This document shows, piece by piece, positions 38,125-48,577 of a stretch of DNA of 64,000 nt (positions are counted from its first letter, which is position 1; every line of letters begins with the position of its first letter). The translations under genes and the position numbers were made by a program. The DNA is from Vulcanisaeta sp. JCM 16161 (GTDB lineage: Archaea > Thermoproteota > Thermoprotei > Thermoproteales > Thermocladiaceae): positions 40,052 through 104,051 of the forward strand of contig NZ_BBDO01000009.1 in the NCBI RefSeq assembly GCF_001316285.1, written 5' to 3'. The notes beneath the pieces were generated by a model. It was given only the letters and a program-made list of their open reading frames with translations. It ran no database searches and was not told the DNA's origin.

Positions 38125-39125
38125 ATGAAGGCAGTTGTTGTTTATGAGAAGGGTAAGTACGAAGTACGTGACGTACCAATACCGAGGCTTAATGAGGGTG
38201 ACGTACTAATAAAGATAAACTACGCGGCACTGTGTTACCGCGACCTACTTCAACTCGCTGGTTATTACCCAAGAATGAGATATCCCGTTATCCTAGGTCA
38301 TGAAGCCGTCGGCGTCGTGGTCGAATCCAGGGACCCAAGGTTTAAGCCAGGTGATAAGGTTGTGCCGCTGCTTCATGAGCCAGATGGCACCTGTGAGTTT
38401 TGCATGCGTGGGCTTGACTCATATTGCGTCAATGCGCTTAGCTATGGTGAGAATATTGATGGCTTCTTCGCGGAGTACGCAGGGTATCAGGTAATGCCCT
38501 GGTCAAGGTGCCCAATGGAGTTCCTGACGAGTTAGCCTCATTCACCCCCTGTGTTGTGGCCATGGTTTATAAGGGCCTTAAAAGGGCGGGACTAACATAT
38601 GGCGAGACCGTTGTTGTGACCGGGGCAAGCGGAGGTGTTGGTATTCACGCGGTTCAATTGGCCAGGGCATTGGGTGCCAGGGTTATAGCTATTACGAGGT
38701 CTCCTGATAAGGCCAGGTTTATTAGTCAATTTGCTGATGAGGTTATTACCGAGCAGAGGTTTAGTAAGGTTGTTAAGGACTTAACGAATAATGTCGGTGC
38801 TGACGTTGTTATTGAGGCTGTGGGAACACCCACACTTGAGGAGTCCCTGAGGAGTTTGCGTTCTGGAGGTCGCGTGATAATCATAGGGAATGTAAATCCT
38901 GACGAGATTTATCAATTAAGGCTTGGCTACCTAATAATGAAGGATATAATAATGATTGGGAATGTTAGGTCGAATAGGTCTGACGTTGTCGAAACGTTTA
39001 AATTACTAAGTAGGGGATTGGTTAAGCCCATAATAGCTGCCACATACTCGCTAGACAGGTTTGGTGATGCTCTGGAGTTCATGAGAAATAATTCCAGGAT
39101 TGGGAAGATACTCATTAAACCTTAA
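38125..39125 (+). CDS. Zinc-dependent medium-chain alcohol dehydrogenase (frame shifted near 38490)
   Basis: MDR-superfamily oxidoreductase. The catalytic domain has a Zn site: Cys in YAALCYRDLLQLAGYY, GHEAVGVVVE, and a structural Cys cluster CEFCMRGLDSYC. A frame change near 38490 leads into the Rossmann domain with VTGASGGVGIHAVQLARALGA (NAD(P)H-binding GxGxxG-like), DVVIEAVGTPTLEESLRSLR and GRVIIIGNV. About 334 aa. The gene may be an alcohol dehydrogenase or an acryloyl-CoA-reductase-like enzyme; the substrate is unclear. It follows thiM by 56 bp. Confidence 0.8.
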
Positions 39126-39251
39126 TTCATTAATATATCCGAATACTTCTGAATCTTATTGAATTAAATATGTGAGCTTATTTTCACGTTATCAATACAT
39201 ATTCTACAATAGGAGAAGGCTTAATAAATAGGTCCTAAAGGGTTTAGTGTA

Positions 39252-41180
39252 ATGCCTATGGACATAATGTGGGTTATTGGTGGACCGCAGGGTGGTGGCA
39301 TTGATACTGGCGCTAATGTCTTCATGAGGGCTGTTGCCAGGGCCGGCTACTACGTAATTGGTGATAGAGAGTACTTCTCAAACATTAAGGGTAGGCATAG
39401 CTACTTCATGGTTAGGGTTAGCGATGGGCCAAGGGGAGGCCTACTAAGCACGATAGATGTCTTAGTGGCCCTCGATGCTGAGTCCATGTTCACGCACTTC
39501 CAGGATGTTAAACGTGGTGGCTACGTAATTGTTGATACGTCAACATTCAACACAAGGCTTGATCAATTACAGTACATGGAGGATGAACTCAAGGAAAGAC
39601 TTAGGGAGTTCTTTAGCAAGGCAGGTATTGAACCCACGGTTAAGGGTGTCATTGATTACCTTAGGAATAATGGCGTTAATGTATTAACCATGCACTACGC
39701 GGACCTACTTCAGGAGGTTAAGAAGAGACTCCATGACATTGACCTTCCATCATTAATTGGCAGGTACTCAAACGTGGTCATGACCGCCTACTCAACCGCA
39801 ATAATGGGCCTACCCATTGATTACGTGTTTAAGGGCCTTGAGGACGTGTTCACGGGCAGGAGGGGTAAACTACTTGAGTATAATAAGGCCATTGTTGAGG
39901 TTGTTTATGACTACGCAAAGCCCATTAAGTCGGGCATATCACTACAGCCAATAAAGAGGGATGTGAGGGCAATAATCGTTAATGGAAATGAGGCAGTGGC
40001 AATAGGAAAAATACTTGGTGGGCTAAGGTTCCAGACGTACTACCCAATAACGCCCGCAGCTGATGAGTCATTCTTCATAGAGTCCCACAACATAGTCAGC
40101 CTAGACCCAGTGACTGAGGAAGCCAAGGCCTGGAGAAGGCGGGTATAGTGGTTGTTCAGACCGAGGATGAGATATCGGCAATAAACATGGCGATTGGCGC
40201 TGGGATAGCCGGCGCCAGGGCGGCAACTGCAACCTCAGGGCCTGGACTGAGCCTAATGGTTGAGGGCGTGGGATTTGCGGGAATGAATGAGGTGCCTGTC
40301 GTGATAACGCACTACCAGAGGCTGGGCCGAGCACCGGCATGGCGACGAGGAACAGCCAGTCAGACCTGAGGTTCGTGATGCACATGGGGCATGGCGAATT
40401 CCCAAGGATAGTAATCTCATCGGGTGATCATAGGGAGGCCATTGAGGATGCGTACAAGGCTCTTAACTGGGCCGAGAGGTATCAAATGCCCGTTTTCCAC
40501 CTGGTTGATAAGACCCTAGCCAATTCATACTCAACGATAGTCTGGGACATTGATAAGAAGACCCTTAAGATCGATAGAGGATTAATAGTAACTAAGGATG
40601 AGAATGACTATAGGAGGTTTAGGATAACGAAGGATGGGGTATCACCGAGGTCAATACCTGGCCTAGGGCCAATATTCTGGTTAACAGGTGATGAGCATGA
40701 CGAGTTTGGCCACATAACGGAGGACCCAGTAACGAGGACGGAGATGTATGAGAAGAGGATGAGGAAGCTTGAACTTGCGGACAGGGAAATACCAATTACG
40801 GATAAGGCAAGGCTTTATGGGCCGGAGAGTGCGGACATAACCCTAGTTGGTTGGGGTTCAACGAAGGGGGTCCTGCTGGATGTCATGGATATGCTAAGCA
40901 GGGAGGGCTACAGGGTTAACTTCCTGCAGCTTAAGATGTTCATACCATTCCCAAGCGATTTCGTGAGGAATGTCCTGGGCAAGGGTCAGTTAATAATTGA
41001 TGTTGAGTCGAATTATGAAGCACAGGCTGCCGGTATAATTAGGGAGAAGACGGGAATTGAGATCAAGCACAAGGTCGTTAAGGTCACTGGAAGGCCCATA
41101 TTCGTTGATGAGGTCTACGACGCGTTAAGAAGATATTAAAGGATAGGGATGAGAAGATAATACTAATGAAGGGGCCCTGA
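39252..41180 (+). CDS. 2-oxoacid:ferredoxin oxidoreductase alpha subunit, gamma-alpha fusion (frame shifted)
   Basis: CoA-dependent oxidation of 2-oxoacids with reduction of ferredoxin. Residues about 1-195 are the gamma domain ([45 protein letters not shown]). From about 220 is the alpha domain with the fingerprint [45 protein letters not shown] and, after repair, GPSTGMATR. The C terminus has the [11 protein letters not shown] and [13 protein letters not shown] region. Shifts lie near 40115, 40140, 40325 and 41130; the true end is TGA 41180. The TPP-binding beta subunit, normally next door in crenarchaea, is absent here. Confidence 0.92.
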
Positions 41181-41255
41181 AACCACTTAGATTTAAATAA
41201 ATTGATTTTCCAATTTTTAAAATATTTATACCAGTATTCCCACATAAGTGGCCAT

Positions 41256-42302
41256 ATGAAGGCAGTCACGGTTGTCCCAGGCATACCGGAATCATTAAGG
41301 TTAATGGACGTACCCAAGCCAAACCCCGGCAAGGGGCAGGTCCTACTAAGGCCAATTAGAGTTGGTGTTTGCGGCACCGATAAGGAGATAATCGAGGGTA
41401 GGTATGGCAAGGCGCCCGAGGGTAGTCAATACCTAATCCTTGGTCATGAGGCGGTTGCTGAGGTTGTTGAGCTTGGTGATGGTGTGGATAATGTGGGTGT
41501 TGGTGACGTAGTCGTACCAACAGTGAGGAGACCACTAAATTGTGACTTGCCCGTGGACTTCTGCCCAGTTGGTCATTACCTTGAGCACGGTATATGGGGA
41601 TTGCATGGTCATGCCGCCGAGTACTCAGTGACGGACGCAAAGTACCTAGTCAAGGTTCCCAAGGAGATAGTTGACATCGCCGTGCTCACCGAGCCTCTCT
41701 CCGTTGTTGAGAAGGGCATTGACATGGCCATGAGGATTGGACAGGCAAGGTTTGACTGGAGACCAAGGACTGCCCTAATACTTGGCGCCGGCCCCGTCGG
41801 GTTATTGGCCACCATGGTCCTTAGACTAATGGGCCTAAGCACTGTGACGACAGCCACAAGGCCGCCGGACAGTCTAAAGGCGAAGCTCGTTAAGGAACTT
41901 GGCGGTACGTACATAGACTCAATGACCGAGCAAATAAGCGGTGAATTCGACGTAGTTATCGAGGCCACTGGATCACCGCAGGTGATTAGTGAAGGGCTTA
42001 GGCACGTGGCACCCAATGGCGTGTATGTACTGCTTGGCGTATACCCAGGCGGTGGCTCCCTGAACAACCTTGGTGAGTTCATGACCAGTGTCGTGCTCAA
42101 TAACAAGGTGATCATTGGCTCCGTGAACGCGGGGATTAAGCACTTCGAGATGGCCCTGGAACACCTGAGAAGGGCTAAGGATGAGTTCAATAATTGGCCG
42201 GCCAAGTTAATAACCAAGAGGGCAAATCTAAGTAATTACCAGGAGGCTTACACGTGGACTCATGACGATATAAAAACCGTGCTGGAAATAACTCCCTCAT
42301 AA
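41256..42302 (+). CDS. gdh: Glucose 1-dehydrogenase
   Basis: Archaeal Zn-dependent glucose dehydrogenase, first step of the Entner-Doudoroff branch. Intact 348 aa from ATG 41256 (the frame is open from 41202). It begins KAVTVVPGIPESLRLMDVPK and has GVCGTDKEIIEGRYG (catalytic Cys), ILGHEAVAEVVELGDG, a Zn-lobe loop, LTEPLSVVEKGIDMA, the NAD(P)-binding ALILGAGPVGLLATMVLRL and VVIEATGSPQVISEGLR. C-terminal residues THDDIKTVLEI are typical. A TATA-like TTTAAAATATTTATA (about 41216-41230) lies 30 nt upstream. The dehydratase at 43148 may be its pathway partner. Confidence 0.9.
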   Translation: MKAVTVVPGIPESLRLMDVPKPNPGKGQVLLRPIRVGVCGTDKEIIEGRYGKAPEGSQYLILGHEAVAEVVELGDGVDNVGVGDVVVPTVRRPLNCDLPVDFCPVGHYLEHGIWGLHGHAAEYSVTDAKYLVKVPKEIVDIAVLTEPLSVVEKGIDMAMRIGQARFDWRPRTALILGAGPVGLLATMVLRLMGLSTVTTATRPPDSLKAKLVKELGGTYIDSMTEQISGEFDVVIEATGSPQVISEGLRHVAPNGVYVLLGVYPGGGSLNNLGEFMTSVVLNNKVIIGSVNAGIKHFEMALEHLRRAKDEFNNWPAKLITKRANLSNYQEAYTWTHDDIKTVLEITPS

Positions 42303-42306
42303 AACG

Positions 42307-43024
42307 TCAATTCTCACAATTAAGGCGTTTACCCATACCTAATCCATCATAAAGGAGTTTACATCCCCTAAGCATCTCCTTAATGACTGGGTCATCAACA
42401 TCATCAGCACTAAGCACGAGTAAGTCCAGGAATAAACCCTCAGGCTTCAATGAACGAAGTCTCAATAACTCACTACGCACATCAGCCACATGCTTAAGTA
42501 TAACCGCAATATCATAGTCACTACTGGGTAGATAATCACCGCGCGCCTGGAGCCAAATAGTACGATTGTGCTCTCGGGAACCTCTTGAACAAGTTTATTC
42601 ACGTATTCCCCAAGGAGCTTATCACCCTCCTTAACGTACCTAGCCAGGTCCTTAGAAGCCGACCTAATGAATTCGATGATTCTTCTTGCATACTCCACAC
42701 ACCTAATTGCGGTATCCCCATTATAAACCCTGGGTTTCCTACCAGGATACCTAGACAGGGTATACTCACCACTCAGCGCGTCAGCATAAACATATAACTC
42801 CGCAGAAACATCAATGCCCAACGACTTAATAGTCTCAACAATTCAGCTAAGTCATGCGTGAATGGATACGTACCTGCCTTAGCTAATAAGAAACCCTTTA
42901 AATAAAGCTCAGCCGCTTGCTGGGCCTCGAAGCACGAGAGCCAATAAAGCCCATCCCTAATGTGGTTCTCCGCATCCCTTAGGAACGCATCGCCCTTCTC
43001 AACCCACTCACTGGGTAAATTCAT
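42307..43024 (-). CDS. HEPN domain joined to minimal nucleotidyltransferase (frame shifted)
   Basis: From ATG 43024. The first half is a HEPN domain (WVEKGDAFLRDAENHIRDGLYW, CFEAQQAAELYLKGFLLA, THDLAELLRLLKS, ARRIIEFIRSASK). It runs without a stop into an MNT domain (YVKEGDKLLGEYVNKLVQEV, then GSRARGDYLPSSDYDIAV with the GSx10DxD catalytic motif after repair). Shifts near 42828 and 42547 are single lost bases. HEPN and MNT proteins form type VII toxin-antitoxin or related RNase/AMPylase pairs, normally as two genes. Here the junction near 42650 shows no stop or start codon. Stop at 42307 lies 4 bp from the gdh stop. Confidence 0.75.
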
Positions 43025-43147
43025 AATAATTATAATTTTATATATGGAACACATCTATATTAAAGCATAACTTACGAGAAAGTGGAATAAAATGGGTAAG
43101 TATAATAGGTTATTAAGGGCTCTTGATAAAATGCATTCGGGATTTCC

Positions 43148-44296
43148 ATGAGGATAACCGATGTGATTACGTACGTGGCTAAGGCATACGTTGGAAAGCC
43201 AGTCACAGGTTTCAGGGGCTTTTATGAGGATGTTGCCTCAAGGATTAGTCATGGCTTCACGGCAGTATACGTCAAGGTGGTGACTGATGAGGGGCTGGTT
43301 GGCTGGGGTGAGGCAATTGCCAGGGAGGCTCCTGAAGCCACTGCAGCGGTCATAAATAACCTATTCAAGCCCATGCTCATTGGTAAGGACCCGCTGGATA
43401 ACGAGGTTCTTTGGGAGCAGTTATTCTCGGCAATGAGGATCCGCGGCCACTACGCGGGTTACTACGTTGAGGCCTTGTCCGGCATAGACCTGGCCCTTTG
43501 GGACATTAAGGGTAAGTACTTTGGGAAGCCCGTGTATAAGTTGCTCGGTGGTGCCTTTAGGGATAGGGTTAAGGCCTATGCATCATCAGTGCTCTTCATG
43601 AGTCCTGAGGACACCGTTAAGGAGGTTGAGAGGCTGGTCCAGGAGGGGTTTAAGTACGTTAAGGTTAAGATTGGTAGGGGTTATGACATGGATAGGGCGG
43701 TGATTAAGGCCGTAAGGGACTCATTGGGTAATGAGGTCGAGATAATGGTTGATGCTAACACGGCCTATAACGTATCTACGGCAATTAAGGTCGGTAGAAT
43801 GCTTGAGAAATATGACGTGCTCTGGTTCGAGGAACCGGTACCACCTGACAATATCGAGGCCTACTCAAGGATTGCCAAGACCCTCGACATACCAATAGCC
43901 GCTGCCGAGACCCTATTCACCAAGTATCAATGGCTTGAGTTCATGGTCAGGGAGGCCGTTGATATCGTAATGCCCGACATAGCGAGGGTCGGTGGTATAA
44001 CGGAGGCCATGAAAATAGCCGCCATGGCGGATGCCTTCGGCATACCCATGACATTCCATGTTGGGTTATCAGGGGTTGGATGCAGGGCTGCAACACTTCA
44101 ATTCGTGGCATCACTACCAAGTCACATAACCTTCACCCCAACCTACGAATACTACTATGTCGAGAGAAACCCACTGGCTTATGAAATAACCAATGAATCG
44201 GTGGAGGTATTTAGGGGAGATGATGTGGAAATACCCAATAGGCCAGGGCTTGGCTTTGAATTAAATGAGGAGAGACTAAGGAAGTACATTGTCTAA
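43148..44296 (+). CDS. Enolase-superfamily (mandelate racemase/muconate lactonizing) dehydratase
   Basis: An intact 382-aa MR/MLE protein. The capping domain covers about 1-120 (GLVGWGEAIAREAPEATAAV). The barrel has the acid/base lysines in YVKVKIGRGYD (K-x-K), Mg ligands at VDANTAYN (Asp), LWFEEPVPPDN (Glu) and IAAAETL (Glu), DIARVGGITEA, and a His in FHVGLSG. These residues support sugar-acid dehydration or racemisation. With glucose dehydrogenase 0.85 kb away, gluconate or galactonate dehydratase is plausible, but it differs from the Sulfolobus gluconate dehydratase sequence I know, so substrate is uncertain. Confidence 0.82.
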   Translation: MRITDVITYVAKAYVGKPVTGFRGFYEDVASRISHGFTAVYVKVVTDEGLVGWGEAIAREAPEATAAVINNLFKPMLIGKDPLDNEVLWEQLFSAMRIRGHYAGYYVEALSGIDLALWDIKGKYFGKPVYKLLGGAFRDRVKAYASSVLFMSPEDTVKEVERLVQEGFKYVKVKIGRGYDMDRAVIKAVRDSLGNEVEIMVDANTAYNVSTAIKVGRMLEKYDVLWFEEPVPPDNIEAYSRIAKTLDIPIAAAETLFTKYQWLEFMVREAVDIVMPDIARVGGITEAMKIAAMADAFGIPMTFHVGLSGVGCRAATLQFVASLPSHITFTPTYEYYYVERNPLAYEITNESVEVFRGDDVEIPNRPGLGFELNEERLRKYIV

Positions 44297-44770
44297 ATCC
44301 ATGCCTATGGTAAACCCGTCCTTAATAACTTCGTTATGCATTCACTCAATTTCTTAATAAGCATGAGAGCCCTCTCCCTACGTAGGTCAAGCTCCCAACC
44401 CCTGATTCAGCAGGCTTAGTGACCTAGAATACCTACTCTTTAGTAAAGGCCTACATGAATATGCGCTTAAGCAATTTAGCAGGGAACATGCCATTAAATT
44501 TCTGAGACATGGATTTTGAGAAACATAAGGCGTTGTTGAATTACTCATTAAGGAGGATAATATCTTGATATTACTTGATAAGGTAAGTAAGTTAATAGGA
44601 GACGCTGTGGTGGGGCTTAGGTGCTTCGTAAACGCAGTAAATAGTGATAATGTTTAAAAATATAGTTTCTTAATAGCCAAGGGACCTCTATGGAATATCT
44701 GGATTCGTAAGGCGTAAGGTCAAACTTGATGGTTATCTTAACCTAGCCGTGAATAATCATCGCTTAATCG
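44297..44770. other. Decayed coding remnants between dehydratase and aromatic operon
   Basis: No intact gene. On the minus strand, 44310-44410 reads GWELDLRRERALMLIKKLSE and IKKLSECITKLLRTGLP before a stop. On the plus strand, about 44427-44520 reads SRLSDLEYLLFSKGLHEYAL then KQFSREHAIKFLRHGF. From 44512 to 44658 two overlapping frames give FEKHKALLNYSLRRI and DNILILLDKVSKLIGDAVVG, as if one small helical protein carried a shift. None is recognisable. A TATA-like GTTTAAAAATATA (about 44652-44664) may be the promoter of the aromatic operon, which would then have a leader of roughly 90 nt. Confidence 0.4.
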
Positions 44771-46750
44771 GTGGTTATTATGCTCTCTGAATTGAGGCGT
44801 AGCATTGATAATATTGATGAGGAGCTAATAAGGCTAATTGGAGAGAGGATTAGGCTCGCTACCGAGATTGGTAGGGTTAAGAGGAGCCTTGGGTTGTCTA
44901 TTATTGATAGGGATAGGGAGGGCGAGGTCATTACCAGGTGGGTTGAGGGACTGGGTAGGTTTGGTGTTGATGTTGAGACCGCCATTGGGATTGCCCAATC
45001 AATAATTAGGGCTTCAACAAGGGCTCAGTTAGTTAATAGGCTTAATATTGGCGTGACAATAATCGGTAGTGGCAGGGTTGGTAGGACATTGGCCAAGGCA
45101 CTTAGTGCGGTGCTGATGTGGTTCTTCAGAGGCATGATGAGGAGCCCGTGCCTAACGATATCGTAATACTAGCCACTAAACCCACCGAGAACTCACTAAA
45201 CATATTAGTCAAGTACTCGGTTAGGCTCAGGGACTCCATCGTTATGGACACGTTCTCCGTCAAGACACCCATGTTTAGGCTCATTGAGGATGAGTCGTTG
45301 AGACATGGCTTCCACTACGTAAGTGCCCACCCACTCTTTGGCGAGTTGGACAATCCAATTGGTGAGACTGTTGTCCTAATACCATCAAAAACCAGTGGTG
45401 ATGGGCTTGGCATGGTTAAGAACCTATTCGCAGGCGCTGGCTTCAATGTCGTGGTTCTGGGCAGTCCTGAGGAGCATGATAGGCTTATGGCGTATATACA
45501 GGTGGCGCACCACGTGTTACTACTGACCTATACATGGCATTAAGGAGGGTCGGCCTTAGCCTAGACACACCACTCGCAACTCACAGCCTTAGGTACACAC
45601 TTAAGGCAATGGAGAGGGTTTTGGAGCAGGTTGAGGTGAGCAGTGAGTTGTTCAGATTTAATCCATACTCGAGGAGTGTGGCTGAGGAGTTGGGTGATTT
45701 ATTAAAGGAGGTTATTGAGGGGCTTGGTAAGGGCGATATAATGGGGGTGTTGAGCATGATAATCAGGGTATCCAGAGATAAGGTTGATAACGTAGCAAGC
45801 CTACTGGATAAGGCTGGGGTTAGGTTCAGTGTCGTTAGGATTTATGGGGATGACCTAGTAGTTACTTGGCCCGACTTCAAGGTTGATACTAATGCTGTTA
45901 AGTCCGTGGATCCGAATGCCATTATTATCGAGGTTAAGACCAAGTACCAATTAGCGAGTAATGTCTGGAGGAATAGAACAATCGTTGACGTTAGCGGTGT
46001 TAGGATTGGTGGTGATGATATTATTGTGGCCGCGGGGCCATGTGCCGTGGAGAGTTATGAGCAGGTTAGGGATACGGCAATTGCCGTTAAGGATGCTGGG
46101 GCTAAGTTACTTAGGGGTGGTGCGTTTAAGCCTAGGACGAGCCCGTATAGCTTTCAGGGGCTTGGTATTGATGGATTAAAAATACTTAGGAGGGTTGGTG
46201 ACGAGGTTGGCCTACCCATTGTTTCTGAGGTCATGGACACTAGGATGGTGAAGACAGTGGCCGAGTACGTGGACATGCTACAGATAGGCGCGAGAAACGC
46301 CCAGAACTTCGACTTACTTAAGGAGGTTGGAAGGGTTGGTAAGCCCGTCCTCCTAAAGCGTGGCCTTGGTAACACGGTTGAGGAGTGGTTGCAGGCGGCC
46401 GAGTACATACTCCTTGAGGGTAACGGCAACGTGGTACTTTGTGAAAGGGGTATAAGGACATTCGAGCATGCCACCAGGTTCACCCTGGACCTGGGCGCCG
46501 TTGTTGCGGTTAAGAAATTGACACACCTACCAGTCTGTGTCGACCCATCACATCCGGCGGGTAGGAGGGACTTGGTAATACCACTTGCCCTTGCCGCAAT
46601 AGCCGCGGGTGCGACATGCTCCTTGTGGAGGTTCACCCAAGGCCCTGGGAGGCGCTGTCGGATGCGGAGCAGCAGCTGACCTTTGAGATGTTCAGGGAGT
46701 TGATGGTTAAGGGTAGGGAGGTGGCTAGGGCGATTGGTAGGTCGTTATGA
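44771..46750 (+). CDS. Chorismate mutase - prephenate dehydrogenase - DAHP synthase, apparently one reading unit (frame shifted)
   Basis: Three enzymes of aromatic synthesis. AroQ chorismate mutase covers about 1-90 (LRRSIDNIDEELIRLIGERI, KRSLGLSIIDRDREGEV). TyrA prephenate dehydrogenase follows (VTIIGSGRVGRTLAKAL, DIVILATKPTENSL, VSAHPLFGELDNP, IQVAHHVLLLT). Then comes a type I-beta DAHP synthase with its ferredoxin-like N-terminal domain (IIRVSRDKVDNVASLLDKAG) and barrel (IIVAAGPCAVESYEQV, LLRGGAFKPRTSPYSFQGLG, QIGARNAQNFDLL, VCVDPSHPAGRRDLVIPLAL). Shifts are near 45110, 45533 and 46613. The TyrA-DAHPS junction is open without a stop, but an ATGA at 45756 leaves open two overlapping genes. 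Start GTG 44771 or ATG 44780. Confidence 0.88.
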
Positions 46751-47791
46751 GGGAGTTCACGTATAGGTCGCGGGATGGCGACGTTAAGGTACTAATCAAT
46801 ATTAATCATGGCGAGGCCCTGGAAAGGATCACTAAGGACTACACGGGGTGCGCAGCGTATGTCTCGAGGAATATCGTTAATAGGGTTAAGATTGCTTGCC
46901 CAGTGATTCCGATAGTAGATGGTGAGGAGGGTAAGAGTATCGAGACGGCATTAAGCATTGTGAGGAGCGCCCATGAAATGGGTATTGATAGGGACGGTTT
47001 ATTCATAGGCATTGGGGGTGGGAGCGTTCTTGATGTTGTTGGCTTTTCCGCGTCGATATACCTGAGGGGTGTTGACTACGTTAATGTACCAACAACAATG
47101 CTCTCCATGGTCGACGCATCTATCGGCGGTAAGACCGGGGTCAATGCCTTGGGCCTCAAGAACGTGATTGGGGTCATTAGGCAACCGAGGTACGTAATAA
47201 TCGACCTATCATTCCTAGACTCATTACCAATGCCTAATTACATTGATGCTTTGCCGAGGTTATTAAGTACGGCGTAACCATGGACAGGGAATTACTAGAC
47301 CTGGTAATGGGTAGTGCTGATAGGTTATTGAATAGGGATTACGCAATCCTCGAGGAGGTCATACACAGGTCACTGAGGGATAAGGCCAATGTTGTGGAGG
47401 TTGATGAGTTGGATAGGGGTGGTTCCAGGGCTGTGCTTAACTATGGGCATACGGTGGGTCACGCCATCGAGGCTGTGACAAGCTTTTCAATTAGCCATGG
47501 CAAGGCTGTGGCGCTCGGCATGGTCTGTGAGGCGCGCGTCGGTGTTAGGCTGGGCTATACGCCTAAGGACGTGCCCGACCTATTGATTAGGGCCTTATCC
47601 ATGTTCAACCTAACCAGTAGGGTAAGCGTTGATGTGGATAGGCTCGTAAACGCCATGCTGAGGGATAAGAAGAGGAGTGGTGATTTCATAAGGCTACCCG
47701 TGGTCACTGATGTGGTAGGTGGGACCTGGTTAGGGTTAGGGTTAAGGACCTGGCTGACCTGGTGATCAGTGAATGCAGGTCTATGCTGTGA
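46747..47791 (+). CDS. aroB: 3-Dehydroquinate synthase (frame shifted)
   Basis: Second shikimate step, cyclising DAHP to 3-dehydroquinate with NAD and a metal. Landmarks are GLFIGIGGGSVLDVVGFSAS, VPTTMLSMVDASIGGKTGVN, ALGLKNVIGVIRQP, the repaired AFAEVIKYG, and the metal site VLNYGHTVGHAIE with SHGKAVALGM. Lost bases near 47252 and 47715 split it; the true end is TGA 47791. About 347 aa. Its ATG overlaps the preceding stop (ATGA), and its 3' end overlaps the aroE start at 47773 by 19 bp. Confidence 0.93.
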
Positions 47792-48577
47792 TTGGGTACC
47801 CGCTCAATTACACGCTGTCACCAAACATCCATAATTACGTATTTAGGCAGTTGAGGCTAGATGCCGTTTACGTACGCTCAGGGTGTCACCAGGTAGGTTG
47901 AGTAGCTTCGTCGAGATCGCTAGGGACTCCCTAAGCGGGTTTAACGTAACGGCACCGCATAAGGTGGCCATTGTGGGGTTGATAGATGGTGTCCAGGGGC
48001 CCGCCAGGGAGCTCGGTAGTGTTAATACCGTGGTTAATAGGGGTGGTGAGTTGACGGGCTACAACACTGATTACCTAGCCATTAAGCAGGCGTTGAGTGA
48101 GAGGGGTTACTCAGGCGGTGATGCCGTAATAATTGGCGCAGGCGGTGTTGCTAGGGCGGTGGCGCTGGCCCTTAGGGACCTTGGGTGTTCCAGGGTTTAT
48201 GTAATGAATAGGACTGTGGAGAGGGGCCGTGAACTATGCTCGTTAGTTAATTCCTGGGGCATTGACTGTGTTGCAACAGGTCTTCAGCAGGGTGTTGCTA
48301 AGGCCCAATTACTAATTAATGCCACGCCATTGGGCGTTGACGGTGAGTTCCCAATAGATCCAGGGAGTGTAGGTGCTGGGCTTGTGCTTGACCTGGCCTA
48401 TAAGCCGGTGGCGTTACGGGCCTCGTGAGGCTTGCTACGGAGAGGTCGATACCAGTCATTGATGGTCTCGAGATACTGGTTAGGCAGGCAATTGAGGCTG
48501 ACAGGATTTGGCTTGGCCCGTTTGAGGCGCCTAATTGGCGTGATGTACTTGAGAAGTTACGTAGCGGCCTAATTTAA
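47773..48577 (+). CDS. aroE: Shikimate dehydrogenase (frame shifted)
   Basis: NADP-dependent reduction of 3-dehydroshikimate to shikimate. From ATG 47773: QVYAVIGYPLNYTLSPNIHN (substrate-binding S-x-S region), GFNVTAPHKVAIV (catalytic Lys), GSVNTVVNRGGELTGYNTDY, the NADP site VIIGAGGVARAVALALRDLG, VMNRTVERGREL and INATPLGVDGEFP. Shifts near 47880 and 48415 hide the last part, GLVRLATERSIPVIDGLEIL, which ends at TAA 48577. About 270 aa. The convergent aroD stop lies at the very next base. Confidence 0.93.

Noticed and set aside
41609..42217. 202-codon antisense frame inside glucose dehydrogenase
   Set aside because: Frame arises from codon bias of the sense gene; no family features.
43092..43151. 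19-codon ORF overlapping the start of the enolase-superfamily gene
   Set aside because: Too short, no similarity or ribosome-binding signal; it could be a leader but there is no support.
44692..44712. Tiny ORF (MEYLDS) in the leader of the aromatic operon as an attenuator peptide
   Set aside because: Only one aromatic residue and no alternative hairpins; chance occurrence is likely.
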